64,000 nt of DNA, taken from positions 1,302,001 through 1,366,000 of the forward strand of contig CAVNZM010000001.1 of the NCBI GenBank assembly GCA_963693365.1, in the 5' to 3' direction. How positions within the stretch are numbered: the stretch's first letter is position 1; each line of letters begins with the position of its first letter. This DNA is from Amoebidium appalachense (lineage: Eukaryota > Ichthyosporea). The notes beneath the pieces were generated by a model, which had not been told where the DNA came from, made no database searches, and was given only the letters and a program-made list of their open reading frames with translations. Shown here one piece after another: positions 55,528-64,000 of this stretch. The position numbers and the translations under genes are program-made.

Positions 55528-56339
55528 CTTTTCTCTTTCCTCCTTTTGAATAATTTAATTCTACTTCTAAGATTGAAGGATACTCCTATTATAATATTGA
55601 ATTTATTAATTTTACTCCTACAATACTATTAACATAGCACGGAATTACTAACAAAATGTAACAATCAATTTAATAATTTCATTGCATCCATAAATTCCCA
55701 AATCTTGATCGACTAAAATTCCAAAATTGATGATTTTCCGAAATTTGTCACATGCTGTATTTAGAATTTTATTTTTAGTTTATATCCTTATGAAATCTTT
55801 CAATGTTAAGAATAGAAAAACATTTTGAAAATAAATGGTTTGGTTGAGGTGACTCGTTTTTAGCAGCCGACAATTTTAAAATAATATGAAATAGAGAATA
55901 ATCTTATTTTTAATTATCTTATAACAAATCTCTCAGCGGTTGATTCAACTTCCTCACGATCAATTACCATTACTTTTTCACCTTCAACGGTTCTTTTTCT
56001 TACTTCTAATATTGAATGATATCATTCAAATATCCCCTCAATTATAACATTGAATAATTTGATTCTACTCCCATATACTAATATCATAGTACTGACTCCT
56101 TATTTTGCCTTATAAATTCTGTTAATAACAATTTAAGATTTTCATTGGTTTCATGAAATTCAATTCCTCATCTACTAAAATTCTAAAATTGACGATTTTT
56201 TGAAATTTGACGATTTTCCGAAATTTGACGATTTTTTGAAATTTGATCCTGATCTGCTAAAATTCAATTTTTGGCATCTTCTGGATTTAGGATTTTTATC
56301 TTCATCTTATATCCTGACGGAAGCTTGATAAAGAAGAAG

Positions 56340-56386
56340 GGGAGAGGGGGAAGGGGAGAGGGGGCGAGGTGAAGAATTATCTCTAC
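56340..56386. repeat. Half of the GC-rich hairpin
   Basis: GGGGAGAGGGGGCGAGGTG followed by AAGAATTATCTCTA matches the left arm of 34527-34573 without the partner arm. Confidence 0.85.
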
Positions 56387-56548
56387 TTTCTTTCCAAGAA
56401 AACGTCAGGATATAAGATGGAATTCCAAATCCTAAATACAGATAATCCGAAAAATGTCAATTTTAGCAGAGCAGGAATGGGATTTTATTAAATCAATATA
56501 AGTTTAAATATATTCCTTTAAACAGTAGTAAATCTAGCACCTTTTTGA

Positions 56549-56654
56549 GTAGAGACGGATTAGGGTTAATCCATTAGACTCTTGAGTCTAATTCCTTGTA
56601 GGTTGGAGCACCAAGTTCGGGCTTCTGTAGGTTCGACTCCTAATTTACTTCTAC
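56549..56654 (+). tRNA. tRNA-like sequence, possibly degenerate
   Basis: Has a possible acceptor (GTAGAG against CTTCTAC, one wobble), a perfect D arm (GGATT-AGGGTT-AATCC), an anticodon-like stem (TTAGACTCTTGAGTCTAA) and a T arm (TAGG-TTCGACT-CCTA). The anticodon loop is not the standard 7 bases, and about 25 extra bases lie before the T arm. TTG (Gln) is the most natural anticodon. It could be a tRNA remnant with an insertion. Confidence 0.35.
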
Positions 56655-56879
56655 ACCTAGTCTCTGTCAGGAATATAAGATGAAAATCTAATTCAGAGCA
56701 AGGGGAACTGTCATTTTTTTAACTTTAGCCGATTAAAATCAGAATTTTAGCCGATTAAAATCGGAGTTTTAGCAGATCATAAATTGGGATTAATATAATT
56801 CTTAAATGTAATAAAGGAAGTAAGTACTAAGGTCATAATACTCTAAGAATAAGAAAGCATGATTATAAAGAGGAGGTGT

Positions 56880-56950
56880 TTTTACTCTACGAGCTTGTCG
56901 TATCGTTAGGATAAGAGCATAAGACTATTCTTCTAGGAAGGAAACTCTTT
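56880..56950. repeat. R5 unit, inverted
   Basis: ACGAGCTTGTCGTATCG and AAGAGCATAAGACT identify a single inverted R5 unit ahead of the cox1 fragment. Confidence 0.7.
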
Positions 56951-57069
56951 TAATACTCTAGCTGGTTCTTGAATTTAGAGTATCATACTTATTTCCTAAG
57001 TAGGAAAGAATAACAAAAACATTATAAATACAAGAACGAGTATTTTAGATATATCATAATGAGATAAAA

Positions 57070-57333
57070 ATGATGCATATTATAATCGGTGCCTTTGGAG
57101 GTTTGTTAGGAACAACTTTCTTCGTATCAACTCATATCGAATTGAGAGTACTGTACCTGGTACTTGGAGTTCATCATATCTTGTTAAGACAGCTACCACA
57201 CTCGAGGATCGTACTTGAGCAGTTCATATCAACTAGTTTTATCAAGTCCATAGCTAATTATGCTACTTTAGCTGCATTAGTATTCACATTGAATACCGTG
57301 TATAGATTTTATGAATATAAAATGGAGATCTAA
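57070..57333 (+). pseudogene. cox1: cox1 N-terminal fragment, second copy
   Basis: ATG 57070 opens 87 codons. MHIIIGAFGGLLGTTFFVST with HIEL matches the COX1 stretch GAFGGLLGTTFSVLIRxEL, and the DNA is clearly paralogous to 40613-40840. The remaining residues have no COX1 similarity and may be intron or an unrelated fused piece. Confidence 0.6.
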
Positions 57334-57394
57334 TGATGATTACAGGTTTCGAACCCAATAGTTTCGAGGCGGAGTTTTTTGGATTGTTTGGGTT

Positions 57395-57640
57395 TGAGAT
57401 TTATCTTGAAGAGAATCCTTCTTTCTTCTCTTTAGTGTATCAGAAGCTTTGCTCTTATTAACTTTCTTTAAAATTTACTACCATAGGAGTTTTCTCCATC
57501 TATTGAATTAGGATTTAGTATTTCGAATTACTACATCCAGATCTTTTACATCCTATTGAAATTGAGACATTAAATTTATGATATGTATCTCTTTAAATAC
57601 TGCTATTTTTTTTTTACTCCACCTTTACTTCTATTCGTGT
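57395..57640 (+). pseudogene. cox3: cox3-like fragment, broken
   Basis: Protein similarity is scattered over frames. FFWIVWV-type sequence and, near 57500, PSIELGFSI are followed in another frame by HPDLLHPIEIETLNLWYVSL and NTA. In COX3 the blocks SPSIELG and GIxPLNPFEIPLLNTxIL occur in this order. Frame changes and stops show a decayed gene. It lies between the cox1 fragment and the group I core, as if inserted in the intron. Confidence 0.4.
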
Positions 57641-57699
57641 TATCGGCATTAGTGGAACAAGGTGCGGTAATTGGAACTTTTGTTTAAATCCTCTATAAA

Positions 57700-57905
57700 T
57701 TTCGCTATATACTGAGACCACCTTAAATTTTAAGAACTCTTTGAGTACTAAATTTAAAGATATAATAGCTCTTGAGACAAAGAGTAGGTCAATCAGCAGG
57801 AAACCAAAGTAGATAGATATCTATGAGTAGGATCCTCAGAGACTACATGCGAAACAATACTTTTCACTAATGTATAGAACAGTATTGAAGATATAGTCCG
57901 CCCTT
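57700..57905 (+). ncRNA. Group I intron catalytic core, copy 2
   Basis: Q (AATCAGCAGGAAACC, about 57790-57804), R (CAGAGACTACATGCG, about 57836-57850) and S (AAGATATAGTCCG, 57888-57900) are all close to consensus, so P7 can form. Sequence after S (CGCCCTTAAGTG...) parallels the copy at 40430-40612. Intron borders were not fixed. Confidence 0.8.
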
Positions 57906-58380
57906 AAGTGTGAAAGGAGCGCAAAGATTTATGATATTACGTGCGTGTACACAAAGCTAGTACCTCAAGATAACTTATTTAACTATAGACTGTATAAAAA
58001 GTAAGCTTTCTTATAATCTACGATGAGTAGATTGCATGAGCAGCTTTATTGAATAGGAGAAAAATCTGTTAAAATCGGAACCATAAGACCTAGTTTTCAT
58101 CTGTTAGATTGAATAAAACTCGTTTATGCTGGTTTAGTACGAAGAACTTTATAAGCCTCATTTGTTTAAATCAAGAAATCTCGTTCACGTTGTCTTAATA
58201 TGAAAAACTTTATAAGCTCCACTTGCTAGAATCGCGAGATCTGAGCTACTTCCATTGGTTTGAATTTTGAGATTTTATTGGATTAAGGTGAATCTGTTGG
58301 GTTAGGGTGAATCTGTTTGCTTGAAGAGAATCTATTCAATTAGAGGAAACATTATCTATTATCTCTTGAAGAGAAAGTCA

Positions 58381-58948
58381 AGGTTTTATTTGTGGAATTT
58401 ATTGACATAAATATTTTTCTGGGTAAACACGTAGGATGGGTGTTCGATATTGACATAACCATGTAGGCTTCGTTTCGTGTTTTAGCAGTTCGCGATTGGC
58501 CGCTCGCACACGGGCACCTATTAGCTAATCAAAACATCAGATTCCACATATCGCTAGACCGATTTTGATTGGTTCGATTCAGATTCACATATCACTGGAT
58601 CGATTTTCAATTGGCTCAGGTCGGTAGGCTTAGGTATATAAGCAAGACAGTTTTCAGCAGATCAGCAAGCTACAAACACATCTTCTGTGTTGAGCACCTA
58701 CAGCCCTTACGGCTATACATTTTCTTTTTCACCCACCCACTTACACCCACACACACCCCCATTGATCCACACATGCATGCTGTTTTTTCACGGGGCGAAG
58801 ACTTCCCCCGTTTTTTGGGCACAAGGACCTCACGGATCAATAAATTGATGACTGGGGGCTTGCCGTGGTTTACAACCATTGCAGGTTCACTTTCGTCCAA
58901 GGGGATGTCCCCCTAGAGGCAACACACGTCCCGGAGTAGTTTTCATAG
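58381..58948 (+). mobile_element. Short YR-element derivative: A-spacer-B, no genes
   Basis: 568 bp containing an A repeat (58381-58734), the TGATCCACACAT...AATAAATTGATG spacer and a B repeat (58861-58948). It is more diverged from A1/A2 than they are from each other (for example GCGATTGGCCGCTCG). It may be a solo unit left by recombination between repeats, or a non-autonomous form mobilised by the recombinase of a full element. Mitochondrial-like DNA flanks both sides. Confidence 0.9.
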
Positions 58949-59109
58949 ATATTAGGTTTTAGGCCTATCATTGTTGTCTTTATATACTTCAATTTAATGT
59001 TAACCGTAAGAGTTCCACGGGGAAATAATTTTACCTCTTCCAGCTAAAAACCATTACTTATAACTTACGACATAACACATTGTGCCTATTAGTTGAAGGC
59101 CTCTGATGC

Positions 59110-59340
59110 TAACGTCTTGCGTTGGTCATCATGCAAACCTCTTACTTTGGTTTAGCCTTCAGGGTGTGAAGATCTTGGGTTGGTCGTCATCCCTTGCTGT
59201 AAACTCCTTGCGTTGATGTGAACGTCTTACGTGAGGTCTCGCTAATAAACTTTATTATGTTTTGTAATCAGGTGATTCCAAGAATCTCGGAAGAACCTTA
59301 TCGTTAAGAGACTTTTTTATACTTTTGTAATTTGGTGGTT
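59110..59340. repeat. R3 and R5 units
   Basis: GCTAACGTCTTGCGTTGGTC and GTGAACGTCTTACG, then CAAGAATCTCGGAAGAACC. Confidence 0.8.
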
Positions 59341-59579
59341 CCAAGAATCGGAATAACATAGTAATCACAAAGTTTAATTAGAAAATCTTCACAAGAGTAC
59401 AAATCATGCTAGAAGAGTTACTAGCATCTAAGAGGCAAATATGCGTATAGTTAAGATTACGGACGGATTTTAGATTTTCGAGTCTAACATTCCTAAAAAG
59501 AATAGCAGAGTGAGAATGAACTTATTTAGCAGGCAAATACCCATAAAATAGATATTTAAGTTAGTTTCCCAGAGAGCCT

Positions 59580-59940
59580 GAGACCAGATGAGAAAGATTA
59601 ACAGATGAGAAGGATTAACAGATGAGAAGGATTAATAGAGCGATAGGAATTGATGGGTGAGAGTTGATAGAGCATTAGTTGATCGATGAAGATGATGATT
59701 GATGGAGGAGTCGAACTAATTGATCGGAGAATAATTAACGAAAGAGTAGTTTATTGATGAGGAAAAACGGAGGAGTAACAAAGGAGTAACAGAGGAGTAA
59801 CAGAGGAGTAATAGAGGAATAACAGAGGAGTAGCGGAGGAGTAATAATGGAGGAGTAACAGAGGAGTTGACGGAGGAGTAATGGAGGAGTAACAGAGGAG
59901 TGACGGAGGAGTAACAGAAGAGTAGGCGATTGATGATGAT
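59580..59940. repeat. GGAGGAGTAACAGAGGAGT minisatellite
   Basis: First GATGAGAAGGATTAACA units, which resemble inverted R4-region words, then a tight array of AACAGAGGAGT/GACGGAGGAGT units at about 59765-59925. Confidence 0.9.
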
Positions 59941-60164
59941 TGATAGACGAAGAGTATCATTGATTTATGCATCCAATAACACTACTGATTCCTGCACGAT
60001 CACAATTCTTTCATGCACTCAATAACACTACTGATTCCTGCACGATCACAATTTCTTCATCCCATGTATCTAAGAGCATATACCCTAAAATCAAAGTACA
60101 CACATTTGACGATATATATTACCTAATATTAGCTACAAATATAGGCGACATATTACCCGATATA

Positions 60165-60350
60165 GGTGACACAATGGCGACACAATGGCGACACAATGGC
60201 GACACAATGGCGACACATTGGCGACATGGGTAACACATAGGCGACACATTGGCGACACAATAGCGACACATTGGCGACACAATAGCGACACAATGGCGAC
60301 ACAATGGCGACACAATGGCGACATAATGGCGACACAATGGCGACAAGCTT
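60165..60350. repeat. 11-bp tandem array GACACAATGGC
   Basis: Consecutive GACACAATGGC units with variants (GACACATTGGC, GACACAATAGC, GACATGGGTAAC). All open frames across it translate the repeat. Confidence 0.95.
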
Positions 60351-60469
60351 CAAACCGCTAACCATAAACTGCTAATTTAAATTCTGACCTAGTAAAGATA
60401 AAGAAGCTAGAGCCATTGGAGCTCATTGTGAATTAAATCCACATAAAGTAACTCACAATAAAATTCCAA

Positions 60470-60560
60470 ATAACAGCTCTCGGAGAGCTATTACATTCTG
60501 ACATCGTGATGACAATCCCCCGATGACGCTCTCTATGTTGAGAGCTGTTACACTTTGACA
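60470..60560. repeat. R2 unit, inverted
   Basis: CAGCTCTCGGAGAGCTATTA and GACGCTCTCTATGTTGAGAG with CTGTTACACTTTGACAT. Confidence 0.85.
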
Positions 60561-60619
60561 TTATGACGACAAGCACAAGAAGTTTACATCATGACGATCA
60601 ACGCAAGACGTTCGCATTA

Positions 60620-61060
60620 ACCCAAGCTCGCTTAGGCAAAAAGCATTACGCACAGGTACGCAGTACCGAACTAACTTAGGTGAATAGCTTAAGCAAATAG
60701 CATTACGCACAAGGTTTCCATTTCAAGCTAGCTTAAGCTAATAGCCTTGCGCACAGGTACACAGTACTAAGCTAGCTTTAAGCAATTTGCCTTGCGCACA
60801 GGTATACAGTACCAAGCGGGCTTAATCAAATGGCCTTGTGCCCAGGGATATCAGTACCAAGCTAGTTAAAACTATTGCCTAGTGTTCATCAGATTCCCTA
60901 ATTTAAGTTCACTAGATTTTACTTCGTAGAATAACTATTATCTCCTTTTTACAAGAGAGCATTGCGAGTCCCAACGAGTTGCGAGTTCTCGACGAGCTTG
61001 TCGTCGTATGATGACAAGAGCATAAGAATGTATCTTAGCGATAAGGCTCTGAAGAGACTC
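60620..61060. repeat. R1 array followed by an R5 unit
   Basis: R1 units in inverted orientation (CTTGCGCACAGGTACACAGT, ACTAAGCTAGCTT) to about 60900, then GACGAGCTTGTCGTCGTATG and ATGACAAGAGCATAAGA. Confidence 0.9.
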
Positions 61061-61159
61061 TTATAAGACAGATGCTTCACCCTTAAGCTACACTAGTCAT
61101 ATATAAGTGGATAGTAGAACTTGTAAATTCTTATTACTTTAATGCAAGTACTAAACGAG

Positions 61160-61830
61160 TTGCAAGTCCTAGACGAGCTTGTCGTCGTATGAGGACAAGA
61201 GCATAAGAACGTTTTTAGCGAGACCAACGCAAGATGTTCACATCAACACAAGAAGTTTACATCAAGGCATGACGACCAACGCGAGACGTTCACATCAACA
61301 CAAGAAGTTTACATCAAGGCATGACGACCAACGCAAGACGTTTGCATCAACCCAAGCTCGCTTAAGCGAATAGCCTTGCGCACAGGTACACAGTACCAAG
61401 CAAGCTTAGTCAAATCGCTTTATGCACAGGGATTCCATTCCATTCCAAGCTAGCTTAGGCTAGTAGCCTTGCGTCCAGGTATACAGTACCAAGCGGGCTT
61501 AATCAAATTGTCTTGTGCACAGGGGTACCATCTCAATCGAGCTTAATCAAATTGTCTTGTGCACAGGGGTACAATACAAAGCGAGCTTAACCAATTTGTC
61601 TTGCGCACAGAAATACCCTTTCAAGCTAACTTAGGCTAATAGCTTTGCGCACAGGGATACCATCCCAAGCTCGCTTAGGCGAGTAGCATTACGCACAGGG
61701 AGTCCATTTCAAGCTAGCTTAAGCTAATAGCCTTTCGCACAGGTATACAATACCAAGCGGGCTTAATCAAATTGCCTTATGCACAGGGGGGGGGTATCAT
61801 CCTAAGCTAGTTTAAACTATTGCCTAGTGT
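61160..61830. repeat. R5, R3 and R1 units in sequence
   Basis: An R5 unit to 61215; R3 units (ACCAACGCAAGACGTT, CACATCAACACAAGAAGTTT) to about 61350; a long R1 array to about 61830 ending in a G run. Confidence 0.9.
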
Positions 61831-61899
61831 CCATCAGATTCACTACTTTAAGTTAACTATTATCTCCTTTTTTACAAGAAAACATTGCGAGTCTCAACG

Positions 61900-62480
61900 A
61901 GTTGCAAGTACTAATACGAGCTTGTCGTCGTATGATGATAAAAGCATAAGAAAGTTTACATCATGACGACAAGCACCAGATGACGCTCTCGGAGAGTTAT
62001 TACACTTTTACATCATGACGACAAGCACCCGATAACAGCTTTCTGTGTTTGAGAGCTGTTACACTTTTACATCTTGACGAGAATCATTAGATGATAGTTC
62101 TGTGTATTGAGAGCTGTTACACTTTTACATCTTGACGAGAATCATTAGATGATAGCTCTGTGTATTGAGAGCTGTTACACTTTGACGTCGCGACAACAAA
62201 TACCAGAGGACGCTCTCTGAGAGTTGTTACACTTTGACATCCTAACGAGAATACCCAAGTGACGGCTTTCTGAGAGTTGTTACACTTTTACATCATGACG
62301 ATACTCCCCAAGTAACGGCTTTCTGAGAGCTGTTACATTCTGACATCCTAACGAGAATACCCCGGTGACGGCTTTCTGAGAGCTGTTACATTCTGACACC
62401 CTAACGAGAATACCTAGGTAACGGCTTTCTGAGAGCTGTTACATTCTGACACCCTAACGAGAATACCTAAGTAACGGCTT
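61900..62480. repeat. R5 unit then R2 array, inverted
   Basis: Units of about 55-60 bp: GAGAGCTGTTACACTTTTAC, ATCTTGACGAGAAT, then a variable GATGATAGCTCTGTGTATT or GTGACGGCTTTCT part. Confidence 0.9.
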
Positions 62481-62489
62481 TCGCATCAA

Positions 62490-62960
62490 CCCAAGCTCGC
62501 TTAAGCTAATAGCATTACGCACAGGTACACAGTACCGACCTAGCTTAAGCGAATAACCTTGCGCACAGATACACAGTACTAAGCTAGCTTAAGCAATTTG
62601 CCTTGCGCACAGGGAATCCATTTCAAGCTAGCTTAAGCTAATAGCCTTGCGCACAGGTACACAGTACCAAGCTAGCTTAGGCTATTCGTCTTGTGCACAG
62701 GTACACAGTACCGACCTAGCTTAAGGCTCTACTGAGACTCTACCTGATGCGAATCAAGAGTCTGATCGGGTGAATTGCGAGTTGCGAGTTCATGACGAGC
62801 TTGTCGTCGTATGAGGACAAGAGCATAAGACTTTTTCTTAGCGAGAAAGCTCTGAAGAGACTCTCACAACGAGTTGCTAGGACTAGACGAATTTGGAATC
62901 CGGGAATTACCAATTCACCTGGTACGAGGAAGGAGAATTTTACAAGAGCATAAGAAAGTA
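62490..62960. repeat. R1 array and R5 unit
   Basis: R1 units to about 62730, then TACGAGGAC-type R5 sequence: GACGAGCTTGTCGTCGTATG and TTCTTAGCGAGAAAGCTC. Confidence 0.9.
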
Positions 62961-63004
62961 TCTTAACGAGAAGGTTCGGAAGAGACCAAACGCAAGAAGT
63001 TAGC

Positions 63005-63265
63005 ATAACGACTAAACAGATACCTCTTTCAATAAAAACAAAGGTACCAGCTAAACGATACCTCTTTCAATGAGCACTAAGGTACCAGCTAAACGATACC
63101 TCTTTCAATGAGCACCAAAATACCTCTTTCAATAAAAACCAAGGTACCTGCTCCAAGATACCTATTTCTATAAGAACAAAGGTACCTGCTAAACGATATT
63201 TCTTTCTATAAGAACAAAGGTACCAGCTAAAAGATACCTCTTTCAATGAGCATCAAGGTACTCAC
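63005..63265. repeat. TACCTCTTTCAAT minisatellite
   Basis: Tandem units of about 35 bp: GATACCTCTTTCAATGAGCA followed by CCAAGGTACCAGCTAAAC, with variants using CTATAAGAACA. Confidence 0.9.
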
Positions 63266-64000
63266 AGAAAATAGCTTATGATTTAAACTTGTCTACTAGA
63301 GTATACCGTTATAGATACGCAACGATATAAAGAAATAATAAGGAAAGACAAGAATCTTATTAAATCTTAGGGTTTTCCTGCTTCTTAATAAATAAGTTAA
63401 TCAAATCTTTAGTAACTATTAACATAGCACGAGATTTCTTACTAAAGACAAGCTAAATCTACAGAGTTGGCAAGGTTCTGTGGTTTAGCATATTCTGATT
63501 ATACCTAAGAAGGGTGTGGAATTCAAAGTAAAGACAAGCTAAATCTACAGAGTTGGCAAGATTCTGGAGATTAACATTGTCTGACTTCTTCAGAAAGCAC
63601 ATAATTACTTATATGAAAAGTATAAACTAAGACTGATAGATTAAAGATACATAACTTTAAGTCTAAAACGAAGTGGCAAATTCATAATAAACTCTTGGGT
63701 ATACGTTATTTAATAAGCATCTTTAGGAATGAAAACCTTTATTAAGTTCATAAATTGGAGCACCGCGAAAGTTCCGTAGATTTCCGTAGGTACCCAAATT
63801 ATAATCTACTAAAATTCCAAGAGTGGCAAGATCTTGGAGTTTTAATAATTTACCCTACATAACTTTAAGTCTAAAACGAAGTGGCAAATTCATAATGAAC
63901 TTTTAGCTATATCTGCTTTAATAAACAGCTTTATTGATGAAGGTTTTTATAAAATCTATAAAATCCAATTTCTGCTCTACTAAAATTCAAAAATTGACGC

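Larger units (their letters stand above)
54611..58380. other. Mitochondrial-like segment 2
   Basis: AT-rich, with nad1/nad2, cox1, cox3 and a group I core. The stretch 55530-56540 has no gene I can name. It contains repeated CGATTTTTTGAAATTTGA-like words near 56200 and the GC half-hairpin at 56340-56386. Confidence 0.8.
58949..64000. other. Mitochondrial-like segment 3, almost only repeats
   Basis: No gene fragment was recognised. It consists of R1, R2, R3 and R5 arrays, minisatellites, and AT-rich sequence from about 63.26 kb with GTCTAAAACGAAGTGGCAAA and AGACAAGCTAAATCTACAGA repeated twice each. The right edge lies outside the window. Confidence 0.7.

Noticed and set aside
60119-60365. Cys/His-rich open frames resembling zinc fingers
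   Set aside because: Translations of the 11-bp tandem repeat GACACAATGGC in several frames.
28936-64000. Bacterial or plastid origin
   Set aside because: The recognisable genes are mitochondrial (atp6, nad1, nad2, cox1, cox3) and require TGA=Trp; no plastid or bacterial operon is seen.

Overview
The window is eukaryotic. The first 28.9 kb looks like nuclear DNA: exons with GT/AG borders, long CA/GT microsatellites, very long C and G homopolymers, and remains of LTR and non-LTR retrotransposons. From 28936 the sequence changes abruptly to AT-rich DNA carrying pieces of mitochondrial genes (atp6, nad1, nad2, cox1, cox3) that read through only if TGA means tryptophan, plus group I intron cores and many short repeats. 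The host cannot be named from this. TGA=Trp, group I introns and an NXPE-like gene would suit a holozoan protist or early animal, or an alga with that mitochondrial code.

Layout. 1-3034: Ty1/copia remains (LTR family A, a broken pol end) joined to part of a second LTR (family B). 5674-11049, minus strand: a probable four-exon gene for a type II membrane protein with an NXPE-like Ig/filamin domain and an SGNH (PC-esterase) domain; its introns hold microsatellites and a dispersed repeat. 12.6-16 kb: a direct repeat pair and a 5'-truncated LINE with a poly(A) tail inside 70-bp repeats. 18-23.4 kb: LTR B, G-rich minisatellites, GT arrays, a LINE-like tail and a solo LTR A with a perfect 5-bp target duplication. 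23.5-28.3 kb: exons of unrecognised genes, a truncated DIRS-type repeat and a possible third LTR family. 28559-28935: a truncated LTR B that ends where the mitochondrial-like DNA begins.

28936-64000 is mitochondrial-like DNA interrupted by two tyrosine-recombinase (YR) retroelement insertions. The larger (42687-54610) is a Ngaro/PAT-type element with split direct repeats (A1 - gag - RT/RNase H - YR - B1 - A2 - B2). A copia element (44552-50935) sits inside it. Repeat pairs in both elements are nearly identical, so both look young. Paralogous copies of the interrupted mitochondrial block inside this window show what the site looked like before insertion. The smaller insertion (58381-58948) is a gene-less A-spacer-B derivative.

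The simplest reading is a large, rearranged nuclear copy of mitochondrial DNA (NUMT) colonised by retroelements. A real mitochondrial genome invaded by retroelements, or a misjoined assembly, is not excluded. The mitochondrial-like DNA is itself unusual: two open nad1/nad2 chimeras, duplicated cox1-intron blocks on opposite strands, GC-rich hairpins, and at least five repeat families shared among intergenic stretches.
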